Shown: positions 9,566-18,942, counted from the first letter of the stretch. The stretch is DNA of 64,000 nucleotides from a bacterium (GCA_029933125.1 JAOZOU010000008.1:1-64000); one strand, 5' to 3'. The notes: generated by a model not told the origin, from the sequence alone. Program-made: numbers and translations.

Positions 9566-10452
9566 TGAGTGCTGTCCTACTGGATGGCAGGAGTATTGCC
9601 AGGCAGATTAGGGAAGAGGTCAAGTCCGAGGTCGAGGATCTTAGGCAAACCGGTATCAAACCCTGTCTCGCTGTTTTACTCGTTGGAGAAAACCCAGCTT
9701 CAGAGATCTACGTTGCCAGCAAACAGAAGGCTTGTGAGAAAGTGGGGATTGAATCACAAATGCTGAGGTTGCCAGCCTCAGCTTCAGAAAGAGAAATCTT
9801 AAGGCTCGTAAGCGAGCTCAACTCAGATGAGAAAGTTCATGGTATCCTCGTCCAGCTTCCTCTACCTGACCACATTGACGAGCTTCGTGTGATTGATTCA
9901 ATAGATCCTCGTAAGGATGTCGACGGTTTTACGCCCGAGAACCTTGGAAGACTTCTTCTTGGAAAACCTTATACCGTACCATGTACCCCTGCTGGCATAG
10001 TGGAGCTACTCCGTCATTATGGTCTTCAAGTTGAAGGTTCTAATGTTGTTATAATTGGGCGTAGTAATATTGTCGGCAAGCCTCTGGCAGCCTTACTCGT
10101 GCAAAAAGCAGAGGGATACAATTGCACGGTCACAATTTGTCATTCAAAGACCAGAGACGTCACTTGGTTTACAAAGAGTGCCGACATAATTGTAACTGCA
10201 ATGGGTAGGGCGGGCTTTCTAAAAGCTGATATGGTAAGATCGGGCTCGATCATCATAGACGTGGGTATCAACAGGATTACTGATGTGACAGCCCCAAAAG
10301 GCTACCGAATTGTTGGAGATGCTGATTTCGATGATCTTCGTGACATCGCCTCCCATATTACCCCTGTACCCGGCGGGGTTGGCCCTATGACAGTTGCAAT
10401 GCTCCTTAGGAACACCCTTAAAGTCGCGAGGTCATCGCAATGGAATCGATAG
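9565..10452 (+). CDS. folD: Bifunctional methylenetetrahydrofolate dehydrogenase / methenyltetrahydrofolate cyclohydrolase
   Basis: Interconverts 5,10-methylene-, 5,10-methenyl- and 10-formyl-tetrahydrofolate, supplying one-carbon units. The 295 residues include the catalytic YxxxK motif (YVASKQKACEKVG, Tyr near 49 and Lys near 53), the folate-site signature GILVQLPLPDH, and the nucleotide-binding segment GRSNIVGKPLAALL near residue 164, ending with PGGVGPMTVAMLL. It abuts ymdB and overlaps xseA by 13 bases. Confidence 0.97.
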   Translation: MSAVLLDGRSIARQIREEVKSEVEDLRQTGIKPCLAVLLVGENPASEIYVASKQKACEKVGIESQMLRLPASASEREILRLVSELNSDEKVHGILVQLPLPDHIDELRVIDSIDPRKDVDGFTPENLGRLLLGKPYTVPCTPAGIVELLRHYGLQVEGSNVVIIGRSNIVGKPLAALLVQKAEGYNCTVTICHSKTRDVTWFTKSADIIVTAMGRAGFLKADMVRSGSIIIDVGINRITDVTAPKGYRIVGDADFDDLRDIASHITPVPGGVGPMTVAMLLRNTLKVARSSQWNR

Positions 10453-11669
10453 AAGGTGCAGTGGGTGAGGCAAAGATCTATACAGTATCTGAGCTAACAA
10501 TGCTCTTGCGAAATCTGATAGAAGGCGAGTTTCCCTCGCTATGGGTAACAGGAGAAGTCTCGAATTTCAACAGACACTCATCAGGTCATATCTATTTTAC
10601 CCTCAAGGACGAGAAGGCCCAGCTGAAGTGTTTGATATTTAGCGGAACAGCCCGTCTTCAGAGCTTCTTGCCTAAGGATGGTCTGAGAATCCTCGCACAA
10701 GGGAGATTGACTGTTTACGAGCGAGCAGGGCAATACGAGCTCATAGTAAATTCCCTCTTACCGTCAGGCAGGGGGGAACTCTACATAGCTTTTAATCAAC
10801 TTAAGGAGAAGCTGGCTAAGGAGGGCCTTTTCAATAGGGAAAGGAAAAAGCCCTTGCCTGCCTTCCCGCGACGCATAGCAGTTATCACATCACCGACAGG
10901 CGCTGCCATAAGAGATGTGATTCGGGTTGCAACCTCTATCCATTCAGGCATTACGATGGTTGTTGTACCCGTGAAGGTGCAGGGAGAGGGTGCTAAGGAG
11001 GAGATTGCCGAGGCTCTCGATTACATCAATGAGATTGGTGGCTTCGATGTTGTTCTCCTTACCAGAGGTGGCGGCTCCATCGAGGATCTCTGGGCTTTCA
11101 ACGAGGAGATTGTGGCCAGAGCTATAAGCAGGTCAAGGATACCTGTGGTTTCAGCAGTGGGACATGAGATCGATTATACGATTGCTGATCTTGTTGCTGA
11201 TGCAAGGGCTCCGACCCCTTCAGCTGCCCCTCCCCTTATCCTTGCCGACTATATTGATGCCAAACCGCGGCTTGCGTTGCTCATCCAGCGAGCCACAAGA
11301 GCCATAATCAATCGTGTAGTGAGCTATGAGAGTACCCTCAATGCTATCAAAGGAAGCTACGGTCTCAAGCGAATGAAAGATAGAGTTCTCGATAGCATGC
11401 AGCATGTGGATGAGGTAATCCTGCGTGCCCACAGAGCTATCGCGGGGATGATCGAATCTTCCAATGCAAGTCTCGAAGCACTACTTGCGCGAGCAAATGC
11501 GCTCAGTCCTCTTGCGACCCTTGAGCGAGGCTATTCTATTTGTTTTCGTCAGGATGGCAAAGTTGTAAGAAGCTATCTTGAAATTGCTCCTGGTGATAGG
11601 TTGAGAATTCGATTCGCTGAAGGACAGGCACTTTCAAGGGTTGAAAAAAGTGGGAAGGAGCTGGCCTGA
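10440..11669 (+). CDS. xseA: Exodeoxyribonuclease VII, large subunit
   Basis: Large subunit of ExoVII, which degrades single-stranded DNA from both ends. It has the N-terminal OB-fold (GEVSNFNRHSSGHIYFTLKD near residues 30-50) and the catalytic domain with ITSPTGAAIRDV, TRGGGSIEDLWAFN and SAVGHEIDYTIAD, followed by a helical C-terminus with RGYSI. The 409-residue length is normal. It overlaps folD upstream and shares the last base of its stop codon with the start of xseB, consistent with subunit coupling. Confidence 0.97.
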   Translation: MESIEGAVGEAKIYTVSELTMLLRNLIEGEFPSLWVTGEVSNFNRHSSGHIYFTLKDEKAQLKCLIFSGTARLQSFLPKDGLRILAQGRLTVYERAGQYELIVNSLLPSGRGELYIAFNQLKEKLAKEGLFNRERKKPLPAFPRRIAVITSPTGAAIRDVIRVATSIHSGITMVVVPVKVQGEGAKEEIAEALDYINEIGGFDVVLLTRGGGSIEDLWAFNEEIVARAISRSRIPVVSAVGHEIDYTIADLVADARAPTPSAAPPLILADYIDAKPRLALLIQRATRAIINRVVSYESTLNAIKGSYGLKRMKDRVLDSMQHVDEVILRAHRAIAGMIESSNASLEALLARANALSPLATLERGYSICFRQDGKVVRSYLEIAPGDRLRIRFAEGQALSRVEKSGKELA

Positions 11670-11923
11670 TGTCCGAAATGAAATTTGACGAGGCTATGAA
11701 ACGTATTGAGGAGATTGTGAACGATCTTGAGAAGGGTGAACTCCCGCTTGAGCAGGCTCTCGAACGCTTTGAGGAAGCAATTCGCCTTGCCAAGGTATGT
11801 CAGGCTAAGCTTGAGGACGCACGCGAGCGAATCTCCAAGCTAGTTCGTGAGGGTGAAGCCTTTAAGCTCGAGCCCTTTGAAGGTGGGGAATCCCGAGATG
11901 ATTCCAAGATCACACGAGTTTGA
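11669..11923 (+). CDS. xseB: Exodeoxyribonuclease VII, small subunit
   Basis: Small helical subunit that coats the large ExoVII subunit. The 84-residue product contains the family core FDEAMKRIEEIVNDLEKGEL followed by LEQALERFEEAIRLAK. Its ATG overlaps the xseA stop by one base, and its own end overlaps the polyprenyl synthase gene by 26 bases. Size and position are both as expected. Confidence 0.95.
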   Translation: MSEMKFDEAMKRIEEIVNDLEKGELPLEQALERFEEAIRLAKVCQAKLEDARERISKLVREGEAFKLEPFEGGESRDDSKITRV

Positions 11924-12806
11924 CATAAGGGCATATCTGAAACAGAAGCGAGCTCAGGTTGATAAAGCTCTCGATGAATGTCTTCCTCCGGAAGATACAT
12001 ATCCCCAAAGTCTCTATCGAGCTATGCGTTATAGCGTCTTCAGCGGAGGCAAGAGATTCAGGCCAGTGCTCTGTATAGCTTCTTTTGAGATCTGCGGCGG
12101 CAGGGGAGAAATTATTTTGCCTGTTGCCTGTGCGATTGAAATGATTCACACCTATTCACTCATCCATGATGATCTGCCTTGCATGGATGATGATGATCTC
12201 CGCAGAGGCAAGCCAACGAGCCATAAGGTGTTTGGCGAGGCTATAGCTGTTTTGGCGGGCGATGCTCTTCTAGGTCTTGCTATTGAGACTATAGCTAGAA
12301 GATTGCCTCCCGTGGCTGGATTTGAGATTACCAACAAGGTGCTTGTTGACCTTCTGGCTGCTATAGGCACGGACGGTATGGTTGCAGGACAGGTTGTTGA
12401 CATAGAAAGCGAGGGCAAAGCTGCCGATGCAAAAACGGTTGAATACATACACACCCGCAAGACTGGGTGTCTGATTGCAAGCTCGGTTCGCATAGGGGCA
12501 ATTGTGGCTGATGCCTCTGAGGAAGTAGTCGAGAGGCTCTCCCGGTACGGACAGAGGATTGGGCTCGCATTCCAGATAGTTGATGATATTCTCGATGTTG
12601 AAGGCTCATTTGGAAAGCTTAAGGGGGGAGTGGGAAGGGATGCTCAACGCCAGAAGACGACTTACCCGGGTGTTTTTGGGCTTGAGAAATCAAAGGAAAC
12701 TGCGCGTTCACTCGTAAACGAGGCCAAGGAATTTCTTGAAGATTTGGGTTCGAAGGCGTTACCTTTGAAATTGCTAGCAGACATGGTTATTGAGCGTACA
12801 TCTTAG
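11898..12806 (+). CDS. ispA: Polyprenyl (farnesyl/geranylgeranyl) diphosphate synthase
   Basis: Head-to-tail condensation of isopentenyl diphosphate with allylic diphosphates. The first aspartate-rich motif (HDDLPCMDDDDLRRGKP, near residue 90) and the second (DDILD, near 228) are intact, as are the GGKRFRP segment and the KTG motif. The short DDLPCMDDDD type with two extra residues is typical of bacterial FPP/GGPP synthases, but chain length cannot be read with certainty. The start was set at ATG 11898, after AGGTGGGG, inside xseB. The xseA-xseB-ispA-dxs order is common and supplies isoprenoid precursors. Confidence 0.93.
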   Translation: MIPRSHEFDIRAYLKQKRAQVDKALDECLPPEDTYPQSLYRAMRYSVFSGGKRFRPVLCIASFEICGGRGEIILPVACAIEMIHTYSLIHDDLPCMDDDDLRRGKPTSHKVFGEAIAVLAGDALLGLAIETIARRLPPVAGFEITNKVLVDLLAAIGTDGMVAGQVVDIESEGKAADAKTVEYIHTRKTGCLIASSVRIGAIVADASEEVVERLSRYGQRIGLAFQIVDDILDVEGSFGKLKGGVGRDAQRQKTTYPGVFGLEKSKETARSLVNEAKEFLEDLGSKALPLKLLADMVIERTS

Positions 12807-12809
12807 GGG

Positions 12810-14705
12810 GTGTTAGTCACGGCCATCCTCGAGAGGATAGACAGTCCGGCAGATCTTAAGAAACTCAAGGTAAGCGAGCTTCCCAAGCTCGCTGCGGAGA
12901 TTCGTGAAGAGATAATATCAGTTGTTTCGGAAACGGGTGGCCATCTTGCACCAAGTCTTGGTGTAGTCGAACTCACGCTTGCGATTCACTATTGCTTTGA
13001 TTCCCCTAAAGACAAGATCATCTGGGACGTCGGACACCAGGCATATGCCCATAAGTTGCTTACAGGTCGAAGGCGAGTTTTCAAGAAACTAAGGGTTAAA
13101 GGGGGAATAAGTGGCTTCCCCAAGATCGCTGAAAGTGAGCATGACGCTTTTGGCACTGGCCATGCCAGTACTTCGATTTCAGCTGCTCTTGGATTGGCCT
13201 GTGCCAGGGACATGAAAGGTGAAGATTATCACGTTGTTGCTGTAATTGGTGATGGCGCTCTAACCGGAGGCATGGCTTTCGAGGGTCTCAATCAGGCTGG
13301 GCATCTTAAGAAGGATCTCATAGTTATTCTTAACGAGAACAAGATGTCTATTTCGCGGAATGTGGGAGCCCTTTCACAGTATCTCACGCGTTTGATATCT
13401 GCCCCTGTCTATAGAAGGTTCGAAGCCGATGTATGGGAGCTCCTTGGTAAGATACCTACCTTCGGTGGAAAGGCGCGTAAGCTTGCAAGTAGAATCAAGG
13501 AGAGCCTCAAGAATCTTGTTGTGCCGGGAATACTTTTTGAGGAGTTGGGCTTCCGTTACTATGGACCAGTCGATGGCCATGATGTTGAGCAGCTCATCCA
13601 TGTTCTCAAGCACATAAAACAATTCCATGGTCCGCAACTGCTTCACGTTGTTACCAAGAAGGGTAAGGGCTACTGTCATGCGGAAAAGGATGCGACCAAG
13701 TTTCATGGCATTGGATCTTTTGACAAAGAAACGGGTAAGCTCGAGAAAGCTTCTGACTTTCCTTCCTATACGCAGGTCTTCGGCAGAACTCTAACAGAGA
13801 TTGCAAAACATAGAAGCGATATTGTGGCAATAACAGCTGCTATGCCTGATGGTACAGGTCTAACGACTTTCAGGGATACCATCCCTGACAGATTCTTTGA
13901 TGTGGGAATTGCTGAGCAGCACGCTGTTACCTTTGCAGCCGCTCTCGCCAGAGCTGGGCTGAAACCTGTTGCTGCGATCTATTCCACTTTTCTACAGAGG
14001 GCATTTGATCAAATAATCCACGATGTGGCTTTACAGAATCTCAATGTGGCATTTGCAATTGATCGCGGTGGACTCGTAGGTGAAGATGGACCCACGCACC
14101 ATGGTGTCTTTGATTTGAGTTATCTTCGGCAGATTCCCAACCTTGTTGTCATGGCTCCCAAAGATGAAAACGAACTGCGTCACATGATAGCGACCATGAT
14201 CGCCTACAAAGATGGACCCATTGCAGTGAGGTATCCCCGCGACTATGGCTACGGGGTTGGCTTTGATGAGGATCTCATGGTTCTACCTATAGGTAAAGGT
14301 GAGCTCCTAAAGCGAGGGAGTGAGGTTGCTCTTATAGCAATCGGTTCTATGGTTTATCCATCACTCAGTGCTGCGCACACTCTCGAGTCAGAAGGCATTT
14401 CAACAGCAGTAGTAAATGCGAGATTCGTTAAGCCGCTCGATGAGGAACTCATAATCAAAACTGCCTTAGGTGTAAAGATCGTCGTTACGGTTGAGGAGAA
14501 TGCTAGGTGTGGCGGCTTCGGTAGCGCAGTAGCCGAAATGTTAAGTCAGAATGGAGTAAATGTAGGACTTATACTTATTGGTCTGCCTGACCGCTTCATT
14601 GAACACGGCAGACGTTCTGAGCTTCTAGGTGACGTTGGACTGAATGCTGAAGGAATAGCAGCAAGCGTAAGAGAGGCCCTAAGGAGTGTTGAGCACCGTG
14701 CCTAA
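12810..14705 (+). CDS. dxs: 1-deoxy-D-xylulose-5-phosphate synthase
   Basis: First enzyme of the MEP isoprenoid pathway; condenses pyruvate and glyceraldehyde 3-phosphate using thiamine diphosphate. The 631 residues show the thiamine-binding motif GDGALTGGMAFEGLN near 147, the GHQAYAHKLLTGR segment, the transketolase pyrimidine-binding region with VGIAEQHAVTFAAALA near 365, and the C-terminal transketolase domain. The start is ambiguous: GTG at 12810 lies inside the ribosome-binding site AGGGGGTG (12805-12812), directly after the in-frame TAG that ends ispA. The conserved family N-terminus begins with the LERIDSPADLKKL stretch just downstream, so GTC (12816), ACG (12819) or ATC (12825) are alternatives. 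The same layout is seen at infC. Confidence 0.96.
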   Translation: MLVTAILERIDSPADLKKLKVSELPKLAAEIREEIISVVSETGGHLAPSLGVVELTLAIHYCFDSPKDKIIWDVGHQAYAHKLLTGRRRVFKKLRVKGGISGFPKIAESEHDAFGTGHASTSISAALGLACARDMKGEDYHVVAVIGDGALTGGMAFEGLNQAGHLKKDLIVILNENKMSISRNVGALSQYLTRLISAPVYRRFEADVWELLGKIPTFGGKARKLASRIKESLKNLVVPGILFEELGFRYYGPVDGHDVEQLIHVLKHIKQFHGPQLLHVVTKKGKGYCHAEKDATKFHGIGSFDKETGKLEKASDFPSYTQVFGRTLTEIAKHRSDIVAITAAMPDGTGLTTFRDTIPDRFFDVGIAEQHAVTFAAALARAGLKPVAAIYSTFLQRAFDQIIHDVALQNLNVAFAIDRGGLVGEDGPTHHGVFDLSYLRQIPNLVVMAPKDENELRHMIATMIAYKDGPIAVRYPRDYGYGVGFDEDLMVLPIGKGELLKRGSEVALIAIGSMVYPSLSAAHTLESEGISTAVVNARFVKPLDEELIIKTALGVKIVVTVEENARCGGFGSAVAEMLSQNGVNVGLILIGLPDRFIEHGRRSELLGDVGLNAEGIAASVREALRSVEHRA

Positions 14706-15588
14706 GATCTTCGGGATCATTGCTAACAAGCGAAAGCCAAATGTGGCAGAAGTTGTTAAGAGCCTGGTCAAGTGGCTGGAAAAGAGGGACTGCGAAGCAC
14801 TCGTGTGGGATGACATTGCGGAGGAAGTAAATTTAGGTAAGATTGTCCCAATCTCTGAAGTTGGAAGCGGAAGCGACCTTGTCATTGCCCTGGGGGGAGA
14901 TGGGACCCTACTAAGAGCCGCCAGAGCCGTCGGGGAAAAGCAAGTCCCTATTCTTGGTGTAAATATTGGAAGCCTCGGTTTCCTCACCGAGGTCACTGTG
15001 GATGAAGTTTTTGAGGCTCTTGAAGGGATACTGGCAGGGGACTATACCTGGGAAGATCGCATGAATGTTGATGTAATTGTCGAAAGACAGGGTAAGCAGA
15101 TTGGTACGTATACTGCCCTCAATGACATTGTGATAAATAAGGGCGCTCTCTCACGTGTGATCGAGATGCGCGTGAACATAGACGGACACTATCTTGCGAG
15201 CTATACTGCTGATGGCCTTATTATATCGACTCCAACTGGTTCAACAGCCTATTCGCTTTCAGCCGGTGGACCTATTATCAACCCATCCATGGACGCCATA
15301 ATCGCAACCCCTATATGTCCACATACGCTTGCAATCAGACCCATGATCCTCTCAGGAGCGCAAACGCTTAAAGTCGAGATCAAGGCTGGACACTCGCCTC
15401 ACCACAACACCGAGGTGACGCTTACAGTCGACGGTCAAGTTGGATTTGGTTTGGAATCAGGCGATCGACTCACCTTTAGGAAGTCATCACGTAAGACGCG
15501 ACTTGTGCTTTCGGGCTATAGATCGTTCTACGAGGTGCTCCGTGAGAAGCTATGCTGGGGGGATATCAGGCGCAGGCCTGGTAAGTAG
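14698..15588 (+). CDS. nadK: NAD kinase
   Basis: Phosphorylates NAD to NADP. The product carries the GGDGTLL motif near residue 66, the NE/D-type loop (TALNDIVINKG), and TPTGSTAYSLSAGGP, all diagnostic of ATP/polyphosphate NAD kinases. I place the start at GTG 14698 (PKIFGIIANKRKP is the typical opening), with GGAG at 14682-14685; GTG 14686 and TTG 14689 are less likely. The start overlaps dxs. nadK next to recN and dxs is a frequent bacterial arrangement. Confidence 0.94.
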   Translation: MPKIFGIIANKRKPNVAEVVKSLVKWLEKRDCEALVWDDIAEEVNLGKIVPISEVGSGSDLVIALGGDGTLLRAARAVGEKQVPILGVNIGSLGFLTEVTVDEVFEALEGILAGDYTWEDRMNVDVIVERQGKQIGTYTALNDIVINKGALSRVIEMRVNIDGHYLASYTADGLIISTPTGSTAYSLSAGGPIINPSMDAIIATPICPHTLAIRPMILSGAQTLKVEIKAGHSPHHNTEVTLTVDGQVGFGLESGDRLTFRKSSRKTRLVLSGYRSFYEVLREKLCWGDIRRRPGK

Positions 15589-15600
15589 TTTGGGTGGACG

Positions 15601-17301
15601 ATGCTAAGGCAGCTTAAGATCCGTAACTACGCCATCATCGATGATGTCGAAATCGATTTCACCGAAGGCTTGAATGTCTTTACTGGGGAGACAGGGGCCG
15701 GTAAGTCCATCATAGTGGGTGCCTTAAGCCTTGCCCTAGGTGAGCGGGCAACTGAGGACGTTATACGAAGGGGCGAAGACAGTTGTGTGGTTGAAGCCAC
15801 TTTTAACCTCAAGCATCCGCTCCATAAGAAGATTGGTAGCACAGGGCTATCTCCTGGCGGGGTCTTAAGAATCAAGCGGGAGCTTCGGCGAACTGGGAGA
15901 TCCAGATGCTGGGTAAATGAACAGCAGGTTCCCCTCACCCAGTTAAGAGCAATTGGCAACTTTCTGGTCGACTTCCATGGTCAGCACGAGCATCAAAGAT
16001 TGCTCGAGGTCTCGAGTCACGTTGATTTCCTTGATGCATTTGGGGATGTGTCACGCCTTCGCAAGATGCTTGCTGATTTCAGACATGAGGTTGCTGATCT
16101 CAGGAAACGAATTGAGCAACGCGAAGCCAAACTAAGAGAAATAACTCAACATGAACACATTGTAATCCATGACATTGAAGAAATTGAGAAGATGGATCTC
16201 AAGCCTGATGAGGATGTTAACCTTGAGGAACAGATCCGCCTGCTTGAGCATGGTGAGAAGATAGTTGAGCGTGGAACAAGTGCCCTTTATGACCTCTACG
16301 AAGGTGATGCGAGTGCGACCTCAAAGATTGCAAGTGCAATGGCCTCGCTTGGCGAGATCATAGACTACACTGGTGAATTGGAAGACGTGCAAGCAAATCT
16401 TGACCAAGCACATGTCATCGTCAAGGAGGCTGCACAAACCCTGCGTGCTGCAATCGCAAGCATTGATCTTGATGCTTCTCACCTTGAAGCCATGAGAGAG
16501 CGCCTTATGGCGATAGAGCGCCTTAAGCGTAAATATGGCAAGAACCTTGCTCAGCTGCTTGATTACCTTGCGACTTTAAAGGCTGATCTCGGCGGCAAGG
16601 CTGATCTTGAAGAAGAGCTAAGGGAACTTAAGAATCGCTTGCATGAAAGCGAGCAAAGGCTGGGTGAACTTTGTCTTGAGCTGCGTGAGAAGCGCAAGAG
16701 CGCTGCAAAGCGTTTCCAACGCCTTGTCGAAAGTGAACTCAAGATGCTTGGGATTGAAGGCGTGAGATTTCGGGTTGTTTTTGATGAGGTTGAGAATGGT
16801 GACACCATCACCTTGAGAGACGGGAGAATGATAGGAGTTGGAGAGCACGGTGCAGACTATGTCGAATTCTTCATAAGAACAAACGTAGGCGAGCAGCTTC
16901 TGCCCTTGAGAAGAATCGCATCGGGTGGGGAAATCTCGAGGGTGATGCTCGCTCTCAAAAAGTTGCTTGCTGGTGCCGATGAAGTTGAAACCCTCATCTT
17001 CGATGAGATAGATGCAGGCATTGGTGGAAGCCTTGCTGAGGTTGTAAGCGAGAAGCTTGGAGAATTGGCAGGAAGGAGTCAGGTGATATGTGTAACCCAT
17101 CTTGCCCAGATTGCTGCAGCTGCGAGAACGCATTTTGCTGTCGAGAAGAAAGTAGAAAAGGGACGCACCCTAACACGTGTGAGGCAGCTTAACGGCAAGG
17201 AAAGGGTTTCCGAACTAACTCGTATGATTGGAGGGCGCAGACCACCGAGGTCTGCAAGAGCTCACGCTGAGAGTATCCTTAGGAGGATGGAAGTCAAATG
17301 A
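15601..17301 (+). CDS. recN: DNA repair protein RecN
   Basis: SMC-like ATPase acting at double-strand breaks. The N-terminal ATP-binding half has Walker A GETGAGKSI near residue 30 and VDFHGQHEHQRLLE. Two coiled-coil arms follow (about 150-340), then the C-terminal half with the signature ASGGEISRVMLALK and Walker B IFDEIDAGIGG near 465. The length of 566 is standard. It ends 4 bases into the next gene. Confidence 0.96.
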   Translation: MLRQLKIRNYAIIDDVEIDFTEGLNVFTGETGAGKSIIVGALSLALGERATEDVIRRGEDSCVVEATFNLKHPLHKKIGSTGLSPGGVLRIKRELRRTGRSRCWVNEQQVPLTQLRAIGNFLVDFHGQHEHQRLLEVSSHVDFLDAFGDVSRLRKMLADFRHEVADLRKRIEQREAKLREITQHEHIVIHDIEEIEKMDLKPDEDVNLEEQIRLLEHGEKIVERGTSALYDLYEGDASATSKIASAMASLGEIIDYTGELEDVQANLDQAHVIVKEAAQTLRAAIASIDLDASHLEAMRERLMAIERLKRKYGKNLAQLLDYLATLKADLGGKADLEEELRELKNRLHESEQRLGELCLELREKRKSAAKRFQRLVESELKMLGIEGVRFRVVFDEVENGDTITLRDGRMIGVGEHGADYVEFFIRTNVGEQLLPLRRIASGGEISRVMLALKKLLAGADEVETLIFDEIDAGIGGSLAEVVSEKLGELAGRSQVICVTHLAQIAAAARTHFAVEKKVEKGRTLTRVRQLNGKERVSELTRMIGGRRPPRSARAHAESILRRMEVK

Positions 17302-18410
17302 GAAGAAACAGATCAAGGGTCTATTTCATCGACATGCGCTCGACGGCAAGCAACAGTCAAGTGGATAGATTTAGGAAGACCCTGCGAAGAGCCGGAATTG
17401 CTGACCTTGCTGGCAAGGGTGAACTCCTTGCCATAAAAATGCACTTCGGTGAGAGGGGCTGCACATCATATATTCGGCCTATCTACCTGAGGACTATTAT
17501 AGATGTCGTTACTGAATCAGGTTGTCTTGCCTTTCTCACTGACACAAACACGCTTTATGTTGGATCACGATCAAACAGTGTTGCCCATATTAGAACAGCG
17601 ATTGAAAATGGATTCTCCTATGCTTCGATGGGCATACCCATTATTATTGCTGACGGTCTAAGAGGGGCTAACTACGAGAGCATCGCCATTGGTGGTGGCT
17701 ACATGAAGGAAGTCAAGATAGCGAGCGATATCGTTCATTGTGATGCTCTTCTTGCTGTTACGCACGTGAAGGGCCACGAACTCACCGGTGTCGGAGGAGC
17801 GCTTAAGAACATCGGGATGGGATGTGGAAGTCGTGCTGGCAAGCTCGAAATGCACTCTGGCATGGAGCCTAAAGTCACAGATGCCTGTACGGGGTGCGGC
17901 AAGTGTGTCAGATGGTGCCCCGCTGGGGCAATAAGTATAGAGGCTAAGCATGCTGTTATCGATAGCAAGAAGTGCATAGGATGCGCTGAATGCATCGTTG
18001 TCTGCCCAAATGGGGCAATGAGGATAAACTGGAAGTGGGATGCAAGATATGTTCAAGAGCGCATGGTGGAGTATGCAGCTGGGGTTCTTAAGACAAAGGG
18101 TCGAAAGGTTGGTTTCGTGAATTTTGTCATGGATATTTCGCCTCAATGTGACTGTTACGGATTTTCAGATGCAAGTATTGTTCCAGATGTCGGAATCCTA
18201 GTAAGTAAGGATCCTGTGGCAGTAGATAAGGCATCCGTAGATCTTATCAATGCGCAGGTTGGTATCCCTGGGACAGCTTTAGGCTCACGAAGAAAGGGGT
18301 CGGACAAGCTTAGGCAGATTCACAAAGAAATCGACTGGAGGATACAATTTGAGCATGCCCAGAAGCTCGGTCTTGGTACCGAGAACTACGAGCTGGTAAA
18401 GGTCAAATGA
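17298..18410 (+). CDS. DUF362-domain protein with two 4Fe-4S clusters
   Basis: A 370-residue protein of the DUF362 family fused to a bacterial-type ferredoxin domain. The first part (about 1-190) is the DUF362 fold with IKMHFGERGCTSYIRP and THVKGHELTGVGGALKNIGMG. The ferredoxin segment has CTGCGKCVRWC near 196 and CIGCAECIVVC near 226, giving eight cysteines for two cubane clusters, and DUF362 sequence resumes after it. The reaction catalysed is unknown to me; an electron-transfer or corrinoid-related role has been guessed for relatives. It overlaps recN by 4 bases, so it may be read from the same transcript. Confidence 0.85.
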   Translation: MRRNRSRVYFIDMRSTASNSQVDRFRKTLRRAGIADLAGKGELLAIKMHFGERGCTSYIRPIYLRTIIDVVTESGCLAFLTDTNTLYVGSRSNSVAHIRTAIENGFSYASMGIPIIIADGLRGANYESIAIGGGYMKEVKIASDIVHCDALLAVTHVKGHELTGVGGALKNIGMGCGSRAGKLEMHSGMEPKVTDACTGCGKCVRWCPAGAISIEAKHAVIDSKKCIGCAECIVVCPNGAMRINWKWDARYVQERMVEYAAGVLKTKGRKVGFVNFVMDISPQCDCYGFSDASIVPDVGILVSKDPVAVDKASVDLINAQVGIPGTALGSRRKGSDKLRQIHKEIDWRIQFEHAQKLGLGTENYELVKVK

Positions 18411-18541
18411 TGCAGGTGACACAAGCCGGCTTTCGACTCTGTCGTGTAGGCAAAGGTGAAATCCCCACCCTGAGAGAAGCCTCCACATGCCAGCGTTGCT
18501 AAGCCTCAACCAGGTCTGGCGTTCCAGACCAAGGAGGTAAA
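18411..18541 (+). promoter_or_regulatory. Leader of the SpoIIAA-like gene with a strong hairpin
   Basis: This 131-base gap has no protein gene. It holds a perfect ten-base palindrome (AAGCCGGCTT at 18423-18432) and a seven-pair hairpin, GGTCTGG (18513-18519) with CCAGACC (18524-18530) around the loop CGTT. The hairpin ends exactly where the ribosome-binding site AAGGAGGT (18531-18538) begins. There is no T-run, so it is not a classic terminator. Translation control or an RNA-stability role is possible. I found no convincing promoter in it. Confidence 0.45.
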
Positions 18542-18925
18542 ATGGATTTCGAGTACAGAATAGACCCCGAAGCTGGGCTTATCTTTACTCGGTTCGAGGG
18601 GAAGTTTGATGTAGCCACCATGATAGCATGCCTCAAGAGAATCTATGCGGATCCTCAATTCACAACAGGTATGGACAGCTTGAATGATCTTCGTCTTGCC
18701 ACGATCGATTGGGATTATGACGATGTCGAACGCTTCAGAACATTTATCCAATCTGTCGAACACATTCGTGGCAAATGTCGCTGGGCATTACTGGTTAAGG
18801 GAGGAGCAACATATGTGAGTGCCAGAATTGCCTCAGTGATTGGAGAAGCTCACGGGATCGGTATAGAGGTTAAGCTGTTTGATAACGATTCTGAAGGTCT
18901 GGAGTGGCTGCGTAAGACCACCTGA
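18542..18925 (+). CDS. SpoIIAA/STAS-like domain protein
   Basis: A 127-residue soluble protein with the alternating strand-helix pattern of the SpoIIAA-like/STAS fold. It opens with a strand-turn (FEYRIDPEAGLIFTRFEG), has a conserved-looking SLNDLRLATIDW core and ends EVKLFDNDSEGLEWLRK, as in other SpoIIAA-like proteins in which FxxxxxAxxWL closes the domain. No serine typical of phosphorylated anti-anti-sigma factors stands out. It has an excellent ribosome-binding site. It is isolated from obvious partners (no anti-sigma kinase nearby), so its role is open. Confidence 0.75.
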   Translation: MDFEYRIDPEAGLIFTRFEGKFDVATMIACLKRIYADPQFTTGMDSLNDLRLATIDWDYDDVERFRTFIQSVEHIRGKCRWALLVKGGATYVSARIASVIGEAHGIGIEVKLFDNDSEGLEWLRKTT

Positions 18926-18942
18926 CTTAACCTCTTGATATG

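Noticed and set aside
18455-18510. Fragments resembling a TPP riboswitch (CTGAGA and GCCAGCG) upstream of the SpoIIAA-like gene
   Set aside because: The diagnostic ACCTGAT segment and the GGGG-type first stem are missing, the spacing is wrong, and the downstream gene has no link to thiamine.
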